Program-made: the position numbers and the translations under genes | In this document: in pieces, positions 1 to 12,656 of the stretch | How positions within the stretch are numbered: position 1 is the first letter of the stretch | How the letters are laid out: every line of letters starts with the position of its first letter | The notes under the pieces: generated by a model | What the model saw: only the letters and a program-made list of their open reading frames with translations | What the model was told of the DNA's origin: nothing | The model's database searches: none | Assembly (NCBI GenBank): GCA_973895155.1 | Contig: OZ316896.1 | Coordinates: 21,142,001-21,206,000, forward strand | DNA: 64,000 bases | Direction: 5' to 3' | Origin: Marsupella aquatica | Taxonomy: Eukaryota; Marchantiophyta

Positions 1-1847
1 GTGTGGTGCTATCATTATAATGATGTCATTCATATGATGTGACTGTACAATCAAATAAAGTGTGCACTATAAAATGTATCATGTAGGAAACTAAAATACA
101 ACAATTATACTATCTACCTTTTTGTCATCTGAATCCGCGGGTGAAAGGTAAAATTCCTAGAAAACAGTGAGTCCATTTTTAAATGTTTTGATTGTGAGTC
201 ACAGATCAAACAAATCAATATGTTCGAGTGAAAACATGGAAAATTAACTTTTTAAGTTAAAAAAGTGGAGAAAAAATGATTTCTATAAAAAGTGCATAGA
301 AAATAATTGAAAGGGGGATTGAGTGGAAACCTCAAAATAATATATGACAGAACACAAAGTAACTAAGGACAATGAAAGGAGCAGGGAAGACGTATGTTGC
401 ATTAAGACAACTTTAGCACTCTAGAAAGGGGAAAAAACAACATCTCTTGCAATTGACCTACCTAGACACCTCCTTAACATTGGACAAGTCATGTTTGATT
501 AGAAAAAAAACGTACATAAGCTGAAAAGGATTCAGCAAGGGAAGCTTGAGTATATGAATATGTTACTTTATTCATGATACAACTTTTCATGACATATCTT
601 GGGCCATTGGTCCCTCCTTCAGTTGAGATTTGTAAAATTATACATCCTTGACAAATTGTGTGCTAGGTACTAGGAGAGCCCCCCAGGGCAGTCTGTGTAA
701 TTGTGGGAGTAAGTCTTATTTTGGATGTGTCATTAAAATAAGAGAGGTATATGCTTGCATGATGGGACCCCTAGTAGAACCTTTTTAAATGATTGACCCT
801 TGCCTATGAAAATTTTGTTACCTACTAGGACCCCTCCTAATGAATTGTACAGGAAGTTCTTCTAGATGTAGGACCTACACAGTTTTTGGCCTCAGTTTAC
901 CACATACTTAAATGTGCAGTTTATTCTATGGTTTACCAAGTCACTCCATTTGCGCTCAGGGTCGCCCGTACACAATTTCCTTATAGTTTTCTAACATAAT
1001 CTTTTGCTGTCGTTTGGTGACGACATTATAAATGGTTTATGACTTTAGATCAATTAGAGTTTGGTAGTGTCGCTTGCATCTCGTCGGTTTTAGGGGCTAT
1101 CATTCATTTGTTTTGTCATGGATTTTGGTATTTCCAGGACATGGGCAGAGGCAATGGCAGTCATGATTTCTTGTGGGCTATTGTTTAATGTCTGGTGATG
1201 ACTTTTTAGAGGCCCTTGCGATCTGTTCATGAATGAGATTTATCAATAAATTGTGGTATGCTACACAATGCTGGGAAAACACCATGTTTGGCTGTTGGAC
1301 TTTTGTTTTAAAATGTTAACCTGCACAGGTATGTGTGTGGAGTACTTTCTCCCTCCTCCCCGCCCTCCGCTTGCTCTTCAGCCATTCAAACATTTCCTTG
1401 CTACCATAGACCCGGGCCATTAGGATTTCTCAACAAAAGCAGGTTTGCTAGGCTCTCCATGCATCCAATCTGGACTTTCCCTTCTTCTCAATCACCCGCC
1501 GGATCATTTGAATGCATTTTGAGTGTATGAGCAAAAAGTTGCAAATTTTATAAGATGGCTTTGCATCCTGAGGTTTTTGCCTTGTAAATAGGAAGACAAA
1601 TTAATGAGAGAAGTAGGTTTATTGTCCCGTTTATTGTAGTCTAAAATCCCGCCTAAGATAATGTTTTGATAAATGAATAGACACTGAATGATGAACATAT
1701 GAAGCACATATCGTATTATCTAGAAGTCCTGACATTCCACCTGTCTTTAATTACATCATCAGCAACAATTGCACCTAGCTGAGTTGTATTATGTTCCTCA
1801 TGCTGTTGGATGCAAACTCCCTTCTACCAGTTATGGACGCGAGGACT
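1..1847. other. AT-rich spacer with no recognisable gene
   Basis: I see no convincing coding exon, RNA gene or element boundary in this stretch. The only open frames are short (under 70 codons), have no recognisable motif and look like chance frames in AT-rich DNA. It may be old decayed transposon sequence. Confidence 0.5.
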
Positions 1848-2100
1848 TGGGTTTCACTTCCACAAAAATGACACATCAAGTGCGACAAAGGATAGAGTTG
1901 TTTTATTAGTTCTAAGGGAAGACTTAAGAATTTTCTCAAAAGAACAATAGGGCTGTTTTTAATTCATTGACTTATACAAATATTAGGGTCTTTTTAATCA
2001 AATTTTAAAATATTCCAATGTTATAGGGGTTAAATTTACAGTTTAGGGGTTCCGAGGGCTAAATATGTTGCAGGTGATGGGGAGGACATGGATTGTTGCA
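1848..2100 (+). repeat. Degenerate copy of MITE family M1
   Basis: This stretch aligns along its length with the intact M1 copies at 8312-8606 and 36487-36782. It shares the segments reading gggtttcacttccacaaaaa, ctaagggaagacttaagaa and ataggggttaaatt. It lacks clean inverted-repeat ends and I see no target duplication, so it is an older, decayed insertion. Confidence 0.7.
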
Positions 2101-2297
2101 CCAAAAAAACTTCAGGAACATTGTGAAAAGACCTTGGGTAGCTTGCTTGTGAAAACAAACCTAATGAAATCAGGTGTATGGTAGAATTTAAAACCGGAAC
2201 ACATATATTAACCATAGTTATTGTCTTCACTTGTTACATCTCTCTTTGGGCGGTTGCAGTGAATATAGATTCTTCCAACCCTATAATTATTGACTGT

Positions 2298-2520
2298 TGT
2301 GACGCCGCCAACATGGTTGGTAATCAGTAATACGGCTTAATCCGTATTTGGCACGTACAAAGTAGACGTAGGAATCCATAGTTATTAGCATAATGACACT
2401 AAATTAGTTAGTTGTGACACCACCGGTACGGCGGGTAATGAGTGATTTGGCCTAATGACGCTTAGCATGCACGTTAGGGGTATCTTAGGCCGTAATTATT
2501 AGCATAACGAAAGTATTTAG
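2298..2520 (+). repeat. Diverged 113-bp direct duplication at the 5' end of element A1
   Basis: Two units starting at 2298 and 2411 both open with gttgtgac and both end with attattagcataa. In between they differ at many positions. The second unit is the one matched by the 5' flank of A3 (about 41280-41360, opposite strand), so it probably marks the true element start, with the first unit an older duplicate. Confidence 0.6.
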
Positions 2521-2772
2521 GTAGCCATTATGAGTAGGAAATCATTAGTCAATCAGGGGCGTTCGTGTTCGGCCCGGCGGCGGGTCGCCATTCGCACGCC
2601 CGGGTTCCGAGCGTGTAATGGGCCCCTTCCTTGGGTCCGTATAAAAAACTCAGGGAGGCTGCCACTGACACATGCTGACCCGGACCGGCAGAGTATCCTA
2701 TACACTGCAAGCGTGAAAGGCTCGACCTATAAGCAATGAGGAGGCGTCAGGCGACCGACGAGCTCTCAGGGG

Positions 2773-2780
2773 TATAAAAT
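2773..2780 (+). promoter_or_regulatory. TATA box of element A1
   Basis: The sequence ggggtataaaat lies 106 bp upstream of the first ATG (2879) of the A1 frame. The same box in the same context recurs in A2 at 8125, with matching flanks (acccggaccgg upstream, caccagttc downstream). That conservation supports a real core promoter. Confidence 0.7.
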
Positions 2781-2878
2781 GGGGGCTGATCCTTGGCAAG
2801 GCACCAGTTCTTCAGTTCACGCGCCATCTTCGACCCCAGTTCTCTCACTCCGCCTTAGTCACCGTCTATCTCCTCTGA

Positions 2879-5702
2879 ATGTCGCACATGATCCTGTCCA
2901 GTTTGGCCATACAATTCTGGATGCAGTTCCTGTCTATCGGAGGGCACTTGGCCGACTCATTAAAACACGCCAACCCGCGACGATACAAAATCAAATGCAA
3001 GTACGAGAGAGCCATCCGCCTAGCAAGACGACACCACTATCTCCTTAACTTTGATTACCCGTCCCAGAGCGAGCTTTACCGACCCAAAGAAATATCAGGG
3101 TACTTCTTCAACGGAGGCAAATACATCGGCTTTTGGGAGGCATTGCTTCGGCTTCCGGACGAGGTCTTCAATATCCCGGACATGATCAACTTGCAGCGGC
3201 ACCACTTCGACCACATCCCTGCTCGGGTCCAAGCTATCATCAACAGCGAGTTCAACACTACCCGGTCGACAGGGCCATCTACACTTGCTTTGGAAAACCT
3301 CCACCGGCACCTGCAAAACTTCATGGCAACTCTACCATCAATGACCAGTGCCGGCCAACCCGTGCTTGTAACCGCACCTACACCTCCTTGGCCTCAGCCG
3401 AGCCGGTCCCCGCCACCGGTCCCACCACCTCTCCGAGTACAATCCGTGGTGAATGCGGTGAATATTAGCTCCAAAGACAAGGAGGCTCGCCCTCCTTTGA
3501 ATTGACGGCCGCGGGGTACGACTCAACAAGCGCCGAACAACGCAGCACCACTCCAGCAAGCCCGAGGGGATAACACGGTAGCTCTAGTGGCCCCAACACC
3601 AATACTCACGGCAATCGCGCTACCATCACCTGACCAAGAGGAAGGAGAGATGGTCCCCTCTTCTAGTCACCCCAAGAATCAGTCTCGGGGTAGGATGAGG
3701 AAGGAACCCGCAGCCGTATCCGGGTTGCCTTTGGCCACGGCTGCGGTAGCCAAGCTGACCATGCATCGCATGGGGGACAATGTTCACAAGAACATCCTCC
3801 ACCCCAAGCATGCATGCTATCTGAAGACCCAAGGGTTTGAGCACCTCGCCTCTCTCCCTTGGAATGGAAGAAGGTACTACGGGCAGGATATGATGGAGTT
3901 CATTTAGAACTTTGACGAGGCCCATCAACAAACCCAAGCGCATGGGAGATTGATGTGTCTCAATGAGGCACGTTTGAAGATGATTTTTGGCCTACCCGAG
4001 GGGATAAACCGGGTAGAGTCGCGAGCTCCTGGGGGCAAGGGAGCTAAATACCAGTCTTCTAGCTTCCCGACTGAGGGAGCAGTGGACAACGGATTCTTAA
4101 TGAGAACATGCCTCATACCAGAAGTGGCAGAACGCTTGGAGTTCCAGCGGTATGCCCTCCACATGATGGAACCTAGAGGCAAAATATCGGCTGCCTAGGT
4201 CATCCGGGTGGAGAACTATCGGCCCAGGAAGTGGGCGTCCTTCTTCGTCAAGAAGTTCCATGAGGAGATGGAGCAGAGAAGAAAGACTTTGTTCCTTGGC
4301 GGAAAGGCGTACTTCGCTAGCCACATCAAAAGCATCATCGAGTGGTACGCTCGTTTTGACCGCCACAGCCTCCCGCGTATCAACGAGCCCGAACTGACCC
4401 CGTCAAAATGGGTGTTCCCAGCCCAGGTGAGGCGATCACAGCCCGAGGCCCAAAGTCTGGCAGCTACAAGCCCTGGTACCCCGACCCTGCAACCCGCCGC
4501 TGCCGCCCCGCCAAGCATACCCATGGACGTTATTGCGACCTTAGATGCGATCAATTGGGACAATGCAATCGAAGCCGGGCCGGATGAAGCCATACCCAAA
4601 ATAGATGCCATGGTAGCCAAGGAGATTCCGCCACCCCCCGCGGTTGTGCAGGAGAACCGCCCACCTTCTGTGGAACCAGCCCCTTTGACCTACTTACCTC
4701 AAGGGCTGGATGTGTCCACTCCTACTCCCGCACGGGTTGGAGTCTGCCCGTGCCCGAATCCAGATGGAAATATAGTCTAGACCATCCGGAACTTTTTGCA
4801 CCGGACACATTTCTGAACGGGTTGTTGGGAGATTTCTCTCAACAGATCTCTTGGGGCATCGGGGAATATATGGCCCGGAGGGTGGCCTGCTTCTTCAACT
4901 AGGAGTTGGTTGCGGCTGTAAGGGCAGGACATGCGCAGGCAGAGATAACGCAGAGAATAGAGCGATACCGGGTTGAGTCTGCCTACCTGAAGGACGAAGT
5001 GGCAACCCTGGAGGCTGAACTCCAGCAATTGTGGCCTCAGGTAACGGCCACGGAGGACCAGGTTGCCGAGGTCAGGGCCCGAGCAGCTTTAGCAAAATAG
5101 GCCAGGCTCGAAAAGGACGCCGAGATCGCACGGCTCCGGACCAAGATTGACGGTTTGAAGGGACAAGCCATCAATTGGCAAAAGGATCTAGAGGAAACTG
5201 ACTCTAGGTCTCAGTGGGACACAACCAAGATTGACACCCTGAAGACAGAGGTGGCGCGCCCTGGGCCCTCAATCTTAACTAATACGTGGAGGACGTGCGA
5301 ACGCTCGAAGGGTAGTTTTTATTAATTTTGAACTAATAATTATAATTATTACTGATAATAAGGGAACTTTTAATAGTAAAATGGAAATAACAAGGGGTAA
5401 ACAGGAAAAGAGCGCGATCGCAAGGGGGGTCCACTTCTTTTACACGGAATGAGGGCCCAGGGGTGGCGCGGCTTCAAGGAGAAGCCACAAAATAGGCCTA
5501 GTTGGTGGATAAGCTGATGAGCGACACCCAGCAATTGGAGGAGGCATGCCATTAGGCCGCAGAAGAGGCGGATGCTGTGAAGCGGGAGAACAAATCTCTG
5601 CTGGACCAGGTCCAGCTACTCAAGCAAGACACCAAAAAACTCAGAAGGCAGCGGGATAGCCGCTCCCACTCAGGCAGCTCCCACAAGCATGCCAGGCATT
5701 AG
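2879..5702 (+). pseudogene. A1 gag-like / plant-mobile-domain-like protein, broken
   Basis: The frame starts at the first ATG after the TATA box and can be followed to a stop at 5700-5702 after the residues HARH. The N-terminal 200 residues include LLRLPDEVFNIPD, followed by a proline-rich linker. A conserved central domain carries HRMGDNVHKNILHPKHA, MIFGLPEG, GGKGAKYQSSSFP and LEFQRYALHMMEP. The C-terminal 250 residues are a heptad-rich coiled coil. In-frame stops fall at 3503, 3905, 4196, 4778, 4903 and 5098, with a one-base shift near 4780. The FGLP plus N-G-F-x-R-T/N-x-C pattern also occurs in the B protein and resembles plant transposon proteins of the mobile-domain or antisense-ORF kind; that family link is inference. 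It is not functional as it stands. Confidence 0.65.
5259..5462. mobile_element. MITE M2a (hAT-like, 204 bp)
   Basis: It has perfect 12-bp terminal inverted repeats, CCCTGGGCCCTC and GAGGGCCCAGGG, flanked by an exact 8-bp target duplication GTGGCGCG (5251-5258 and 5463-5470). It sits inside the coiled-coil coding part of A1. Removing it and one duplicate rejoins the frame to VARLQ, exactly as in the uninterrupted copy A3. A near-identical relative is at 47061-47261. Confidence 0.92.
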
Positions 5703-6474
5703 CGGCGGAGTAGGATTATAATAGAGTTAGGAATAGCTAAATCAGGCTAATAATAGGGACAAGCATCTGCCCTAGTTAAAGCATCACTGCCATGCTATCC
5801 AGCTTGCATAGATTAGGATCTTCTAATAAGACAAGCCATTTTTCGGCCTGACAGCCAGTTTAGTTAGGATTTTAGTTGGCAAATCTTTGGGCACGAGACC
5901 ACTCCGGTCCTCGGCTCTTAGTATTTATTGCACCCCTCGGTAGAAGGAGGGGATGGTTTTTAGTCTCACTGTTGGACATCCGCAGTATGTGCGGGGAGTC
6001 CTGACCTCTGGGAGTGAAAGAGTACCAAGGGGAGGGCGTAGGACTAAGCTCGTTGGGCAAGTGCGGAGCCGGGCTCCGTTGTAGTGTACACCCTCGGCCT
6101 TGGACCTGTTCATTCAAGAGCTTTCGGATCAACTAAGTGTACGCATATGTCTCGTATGTAGTAAAATCCTTTCCCACTATTCTTTCGTGTAAATTAAGAT
6201 TGTATGCTTGTGCGTATGTATAGGTGCCAATGCTTGGCCGAATGCACTACCCAAGTCGTGCACGGGGTGCAGCTTGCAGATAAGTGGTTGCGAGCCCGGG
6301 TTGAGTACCCGTATCATCGAATCCGAATCGAAGGCGGACAACACAAAGGCTTAAAAAGCCGGTAAGCTGGGGTCGATCCTGCTATCGACTAAGGTACGTT
6401 CCGGCGGTGGAACACAAACCATACCTAGGAGGTGTTTGTATATGACAATAGACGCACTTAGCGCTAGTTTACGT
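5703..6474 (+). other. Conserved 3' noncoding region of A1 with GTTCC/GGAAC palindrome
   Basis: No gene is seen. The stretch is strongly conserved in A2 (about 34635-35440) and A3 (39029-38290), including a block around gtgcacggggtgca. It ends in agcgctagttta. A palindrome GTTCCGGCGGTGGAAC lies at 6398-6413 and recurs as GTTCCGCCGCCGGAAC in A3 (38356-38371) and TTCCGCCACCGGAA in B (42061-42074). It is likely a 3' UTR or terminal region needed for element replication. Confidence 0.6.
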
Positions 6475-7378
6475 TGTTTGGATGACCATGTTTTTTGGTA
6501 AGAGCATGTTGACTCTTATAAAGTCAACCTTGCATGCCTATAAGTTCTACACTAAAACCAAAATGATAACTCTTGTAAGAAGGGTGGTGGGTATTAAGAA
6601 AGGTTCAGGTGAAACTAATATACTATTAAATCCTACTTCACCATACTTGCGGATCAACACATCTTGGAAACTAATTTTTCTACGACATACAATCCTAATA
6701 TCTCCAAGAGAAAATAAAATAGAAATGTCATCTGGACTTCTATTTAGATCCATGACTTCAATAAAGGACAAAGATCATTAAATGCACTCCCACTTCTCTC
6801 GGTAAGACACTACTGAGTATATGATTGGCTCATTAGAACTCATAACAATAGTTGCAAATTGAGCTCCAAAGTGATAAGTTAAATGTTGCCTCATGGATGG
6901 CTTGTCTAAAAGATGGACTCTAACCAAAAATGGATTATGAAGGGGAAGATTAGGATATCTCTCCCTCTTAGATTCATAATGATTCTTTTGTTTCTTTGCT
7001 ATCCGGGCCAAAGGATGCTCCACCCCTAAGTTCCCAAAGAGACCTTGTTTCCTAAGGTCTCATCTATAAGTCTACCACTCATTCCTTTGCTACCTGAGCC
7101 AAAGGATACCCCACTACTATGTACATAAGGCAAAGAATAGAAGAAAAAGATGAGAGAAGAAAAGAGGATCGCTTTGACGCGGAAATTATCAAAATGTGAG
7201 AATGAGAAAAGAGTGTCCCTCACCACTTTATTTATATTGAATCCAATAGGGCATGGATTACACCCAAACGCTTGGATGAAAGCCAAGTGGCACACATCCA
7301 ACGTAGGAATGTGTGCTAGTACTATTGCAATTAAACAAATAATGCATGTAAGTAAAACAACTAATGTATGCACCTAAA
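6475..7378. other. Unassigned spacer between A1 and A2
   Basis: Short minus-strand open frames at 7023-6778 and 6771-6547 read like a decayed protein (DLNRSPDDISILFSLGDIRI) but match no family I recognise. Otherwise I see nothing that can be named. Confidence 0.35.
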
Positions 7379-7735
7379 ACAATTTGTGCATGCATGCACC
7401 TTGTGGCTTGCACATTTGCTCACCTTGCATGCGCATAAAATAACTAATGCATGCAAATAAAAAAATTTGCATGCATCTAAAATAATTTGTGCATGCACCT
7501 TGTGACTTGTACATTTGCTCACCTTGCATGCATATAAAACAACTAATGCATGCAAATAAAACAATTTACATGCACCTAAAACAATTTATGCATACCTTGT
7601 GGCTTGCACATTTGTTCACCTTGCATGCATATAAAATGACTATTACATGCAAATAAAACAATTTTCACATGCATCCAAACAATTTGTGCATGCATCTTGT
7701 GGTTTGCATAGTTGCTTACCTTGCATGCACATACG
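7379..7735. repeat. Tandem repeat, about 100-bp unit, four diverged copies
   Basis: Units begin near 7379, 7483, 7580 and 7678 with variants of acaatttgtgcatgcacc. Each also contains ttgcacatttgctcacctt and gcatgcaaataaaa. Every unit is studded with the palindrome GCATGC or TGCATGCA. No coding potential is evident. Confidence 0.75.
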
Positions 7736-8124
7736 TAATAGTCAAATTATTTACTTATCCTATAACAATATATAAATCTAACCTATATACTTACTAATAT
7801 ACTTAGTGGTTATGATTTTATCATGAATAATTGAATTATCATGACACCGGGTTAAGGCCTAGGCTGACAACGTGACATTAGTCATGATAATTAAGTAGGT
7901 AATGATAAGAGTTCACGCCCAGGCTGGCTGCACGGCACCTGACTTACCGCCAGATTAGGAGCATGTTATGGTTGTTAGCTTCGGATCCGTATAACAGAGC
8001 CAATATCAAATCTCTGACACATTCTAACCCGGACCGGAGGAGTGATTGGTAAGCTTTGGGCGTGATGTATAAGCTCGGCCTATCACAAGCAAGAGGAGCC
8101 AATCGTGTTGACGCATTGCAGGGG

Positions 8125-8132
8125 TATAAAAG
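8125..8132 (+). promoter_or_regulatory. TATA box of element A2
   Basis: The sequence ggggtataaaaggc sits 118 bp upstream of the ATG at 8243 and matches the A1 promoter context. It drives the disrupted A2 frame, if active at all. Confidence 0.7.
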
Positions 8133-8311
8133 GCAAGCTCTTTCCCGGCTTTGCCTCACCAGTTCATTCCTCGCGCTAGCTTTGAGCCTATCTCATCCTT
8201 TCAGGTCTTAGTAAGTCATTCTGCCTTTGAATACACTGCCATATGTCTGTCACTATTATGTCCAGTTGAACTGCCATCCATTTTTGGTACCAATTCCTCT
8301 CCATTGGTAGT

Positions 8312-8606
8312 CTCGGGGGTTTCACTTCCACAAAAATGGCATATCACATGCGACGAAGGATAGGGTCATTTTATTGGTTGTAAGGGAAGACTTAAGAATT
8401 TTTGTAGAAGAACAATAGGGTCTTTTAAATTCAATTTTGAGACTTATAAGAACATTAGGGCTTTTTAATCCAAATTTTGGAATATTCCAAGAATATTCCA
8501 ACTTTATAGGGGTTAAAAAATAATTTTTTTTCTTACATTTTAGGGGGTCCAAGGCCTAAAAACGTCGCAGGTGATGTGGAGGTCCCCATGTAGTGAGACC
8601 CCCGAG
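8312..8606 (+). mobile_element. MITE M1b (295 bp)
   Basis: The ends CTCGGGGGTTTCAC and GTGAGACCCCCGAG form 14-bp inverted repeats with one mismatch. Flanking 8-bp duplications read TTGGTAGT (8304-8311) and TTGGTAAT (8607-8614). The interior is AT-rich and noncoding. The 8-bp duplication suggests mobilisation by a hAT-type transposase; no autonomous parent is seen here. Confidence 0.9.
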
Positions 8607-9639
8607 TTGGTAATCATCTTGCGGCCTCACTTGCGCAACATAACCGGGCGTTCTCATTACAACAATGACCCCAAGCTCTGTTTGAGAGCAAGTATTGCAA
8701 GGACGCACAAATTTTTGAGTTCTTCTTCGAGGGAACCAAGTACCTCGGGTTTGGGAAAGCACTCCTTCGGCTTCCGGATAAGGTCTTTGAGATCCCTGAT
8801 CATAGTATTCATTAAAACAGGAAATTTAAAAGTCCAGATTGTGATCCTCAAATTTACATTCTTGTCTCTAAAAAGTCCATTAATTTTGCTCCAAATAAAC
8901 AATTTTCAAGACTAAATATACACTCTTTTTGGTTTAAAATTACACTTTTGCACTCCAAATTTGATTTTAATCAATTAATCAAATACAGAAAATATTAATA
9001 TTAATTGTATTTGAAATTAAATAGATAAGTGACAAACATGTATCATTTGGTCAAAAACTCATGATTAAATTCAAAGTTAGATTAATCATCTCATTTATCA
9101 TAACATATATTCAAGGTTGGCTAGCCATAATGTCGATCCTACTCCAATGGTCAAGCTAGTGTAAAGTCCAAAGTAGTTTTATGACCTGTGAAATAGAAAA
9201 ATGATTGCATGACTCCAATCTTGTGTCCTACAATGTATTGAAACATAATGATTAATCATCTAAAATTTCAAATTCTATGCCTCCATGAATATGTCTACAT
9301 GACTGATTTGAACAAGTGAGTCGCTCTCCATTTGGGTCATATAGTCTGTCACGAGTGCAAGTGTCTTTGGGATAACGGTTTTTAAATTTAGAGGTGAGAT
9401 CCCTAGTCTTTAGAACTTCCCAGACAAATCGACGAGGATTTTCTCTGAAGGGACTTGCATAAGACTCGCCCAAACAGTTGTTGACCACATCTTTCATATC
9501 ATCTTCGGTCAAGTTCTCAAATGTAGGGTAGGATTGTACCATATCCCTCACTTCCCAACATATCTCATCTCCAGTGACATCCAAGATGGTATACTCAATC
9601 TTGGAACGCCAAATCTTACTTCCCCACTTATGGGAAAGT

Positions 9640-10315
9640 AAAGCATAGATTGCAGCATTACTTTCATGGTCATCATTTATATTAACAAATGACCAAAGTG
9701 GATTGTTGACAAATATATATTGTCGGATGTCATAAGCCTTCCACAATTTTCTAAGGAATGGCCAAAGTATCTCTAGTAGAAAAGTGTCACTCTTGGCAAT
9801 GTGTGAGAAGGGAGTTGGGAACAAACCACTATACTGTGGATTTGCAAAAGCCTTCACTGGAGAGTCATCAATAAGTAGAGTGTTTGTATCATCATACTTG
9901 TCTCCAAAACGACTCCACACCACACGCAAATCCTTCAACATAATATTTGCTTTCCCATCTGCTACGTCCGGTCTTTTTATGCTAGTACGTATCAAAAGCA
10001 TCTTCTTGTGTGAAAACAAATTTAAATTGCCTCCGCTCCTCTTCTTTGAAAATCAAATTCATCATTTCATTAGTTCTTGGCCTCCCCGCACAAGTCCACA
10101 ATGCGACATCAAAACCTTTGAAAGCCACATCCAAAAATTGGTGCAACCCTGGCCTTTCCACGTACATGAAATTGAATCCACCCCATCTCCCCCAATGCAC
10201 ACCCCGCACGGTTGTTGTAGATCTTAACGGTCCCGAGCTTTTTGTTTTGACGCAATCCCAACAAATTTGGTCAGGTCCAAAATCAAGAGTTTTCTTCTTA
10301 TATCAGAGTGCAATT
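9640..10315 (-). other. FCP1/NIF-type HAD phosphatase-like domain of the T1 fusion gene
   Basis: After an acceptor near 10325 the minus strand reads KLHSDIRRKLLILDL, the expected position of the DxDxT nucleophile loop. It continues, after a frame shift, with FMYVERPGLHQFL, GFDVALWTCAGRPRTNEMMN and FVFTQEDAF, then, after another shift, LKDLRVVW and NTLLIDDSPVKAFANPQYSG. These are the successive blocks of the small-CTD-phosphatase (NLI-interacting factor) family. The second Asp of DxDxT reads Thr (LDLTKF), so the catalytic pair is incomplete. The final acidic motif (IDDSP) is intact. Two frame shifts mean this copy cannot make an intact domain. Confidence 0.6.
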
Positions 10316-11330
10316 TAGGAGTGAAATCTGCAAAGATCCAAATGAATCAAAATTATATCTAAAAGATATAAAAGAAGAACTTAGGGTCGAACCTGGATCG
10401 ACCCGACCTAATGGGGAAAACAAACATATCATTTTTTAATGTCAAAGCATTTTGATATATCAATGTAGAAGTACCTTGCTCAAATGCTTTGTCTTGGACC
10501 AGGGTACCGCTTGCTGAAGGTAGACCAATAATATCCTTCGATGGAAGAGATGCTATGACAAAACTTTGGTCTGTCCATATATGATTTCCAAACATAATAT
10601 TTTAGATTATTGTGAAAAATAGAAGAACGAAACCATAATATTAGCCTCCACTACTAAAAGACCCATATTCATCTATCATTTTATCACCTAGATCACTTTG
10701 GATATCGAAATTGACGCCAACAGGAAGCTGCTCCACCAACGTTGGCGGCGCAAACACTGGACTCAATCTCAATTTGTCTATTATGTAATCAGGTTTGACC
10801 ATTAACTTAGGCGCATCCTCCAACGTTTCTTTCAATCCAACTTTAGGTCCATTTCTCCAAATGAAATGAGTTGCATGACGGACTGTCTTCATATATCCTG
10901 TTCTACCTATCTCAGATCCAGACTTTTGAGACAAGCGTAATATTATGGGGCTTCCGCTTGACATCCTTGTGAAGACCAATTTATTCCCTGACAAAAAAAA
11001 TTGAGGAGACTCGAAACAAGTTGAAGCACCTGCCTCTTCAGCTTCAACATTTGTTGTCTCTCCAAGTGGAATGTTGTCTTCAATCGCTTGTGCAATACCA
11101 ACTTGTAGGTCCGTGGTGGGTGTAGTGGCCCCAATATTCTGCCAACCTGCATCCAATGTGCACGATACCTGCGGTCTCTCAGGATGCAATTTTGATACTT
11201 CAGGGTTGAGAGGATTTGCTGGAGGGTCGCCCTATCACTATGTCAAGTTGAGGTAGCCCTTCAACACCGTAGGTAGTAATGCCAACCATTTCTGTTGCTC
11301 GAGCATCCCAATTTCCGCCAAAATCCTCCT

Positions 11331-12656
11331 CTACCATAGGACTTGAACCTCCATCATCATGCTGCAACTCACCATCCTCAAGGTCAACTCGCTGAGGGCC
11401 CGGTTGGGGGTTGCCATAGGCCCGCAAAGAACACTTAGATGAGCTCTACTAGGACCATGTACTCCCATCCGCTCTTTCATAAGGGAGGGAATCCTGTTGC
11501 ACAAAACCCTTGCATATGCTTGGGTGAAATGGTGTTCTTGCAAAGTGTCTGAATAGACAAAACAATCTCGGTATGCCAACAAGGCCACCTTCAAAACCTG
11601 CCCTCCTGAAAAAAATCGAGGATAGTCTCCCCCTCACCGGAAAAACATTCAATAATATTTTTGAGCATGTGTCGAGGCTTGGCATGCGGATTGACAAATC
11701 CTCCTCAACTTCCGACCATCTCAAACATTGGAGCTTGCCGCAATAAATCTGCCATATCAAATGCGGGAGACTGCTCCTCTATCTCATTCTCTTTTCCCTT
11801 GCTTTTCTCTTGCTTGTCAGCCTTCACTTCAATATTGAAATCACAGTCAACATCGGGGTGAAAACTAAATTTTGAATTGAACTGTGGCTTAAACAATTGA
11901 TTCCAATCAAAATTGTCTTCACCTGTAATTCCAGCAAAAATGACCTGCTCAATAGCTCCTGTAAAAATTAAGCCCTGCGGATTTGGGCGATCTTCCCGAT
12001 CATAACTCCCGTTCAACATGGATGGCCAAACGCTTTTCATGTCCTAATTTCCTTAGGGCACTCAAGATGTTGGCTGGAAGTGGCCCTGGATGAGTAGTCA
12101 TGACAACTACAATGGTTGTATTCCTTGGCAACTCCACAATATATTGGAGCAATACAAAAATTTCCGAATCTGTCCATTCATGTTGTCGTGCCCTACTAAA
12201 ATCAACAATTGCAAGTGGACACATTGGCGTCGCCTCTTCCAATAACTCTGGCATGGTTGTCTTCATTAGATTCTCACTGAAGAACGTCAAGAAAGGCTCT
12301 GTTCGTGTGCGCCCAACTCCACCAAATTGTTTGCAGTACAACCCGTCTAATCTCACCATTAGACTTTGAGGGAAAGCCTCCTTTACAATGTTCTTCCTTA
12401 ATAAATTGCTAAGGTAGACCTCCCCAGTTGCTCTTCGCAATTTTGTCAACTCAAGTTGAGATCCCAAGGCCGACATGATGTTGACCACCGAAGCCCACGA
12501 TGTCCCCCCGGGAAACTTCTCTTTGTGCTTCTCAACAAAGTACTCAACAATGACTTGCTTCAATTTAGTCATTACCTTGATGGTATGAGCCATATCTGGC
12601 ATTGACACCATCCATCTTGTTGGAGGCATCTTTCTTGAGAAGTGCTTTCTTCTCAT
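11331..12656 (-). other. DNA methyltransferase-like segment of the T1 fusion gene
   Basis: Reading 5' to 3' on the minus strand, the residues PLAIVDFSRARQHEWTDSEI occupy the place of the catalytic (D/N)PPY region. They are followed by a hydrophobic strand TTIVVVMTTHPGPLPANIL and a helix-strand unit with NPQGLIFTGAIEQVIFAGI. Further on comes AKPRHMLKNIIECF, then EGETILDFF, which resembles the SAM-binding motif of N4-cytosine/N6-adenine methylases (usually GDTVLDFFxGxG), and ALLAYRDCFVYSD. The order (catalytic motif before SAM motif) is that of beta-class enzymes. The PPY motif is not intact, so this copy is unlikely to be active. The call is by motif and order only. Confidence 0.45.

Larger units (their letters stand above)
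2298..6474 (+). mobile_element. Element A1, gag-like protein-coding repeat (complete copy)
   Basis: A1 is the best-preserved long copy of a family seen three times in this window (A2 split over 7.84-35.44 kb; A3 on the minus strand at 38.3-41.4 kb). In order it has a 5' region with a TATA box, one long but stop-riddled reading frame for a gag-like or plant-mobile-domain-like protein, and about 770 bp of conserved 3' noncoding sequence ending in agcgctagttta. No pol genes and no long terminal repeats are visible, so it is non-autonomous or a module of a larger retroelement. A 204-bp MITE (M2a) is inserted in its coiled-coil coding part. Confidence 0.75.

Noticed and set aside
6230-6330. A possible tRNA in the A1 3' region
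   Set aside because: The stretch with gttgcgagcccgggttgagt superficially resembles a T-arm, but no acceptor stem or anticodon arm can be formed by eye.
2298-6474. Element A1 as a complete LTR retrotransposon
   Set aside because: I compared its two ends and found no matching long terminal repeats, no primer-binding site that I could recognise and no pol domains.
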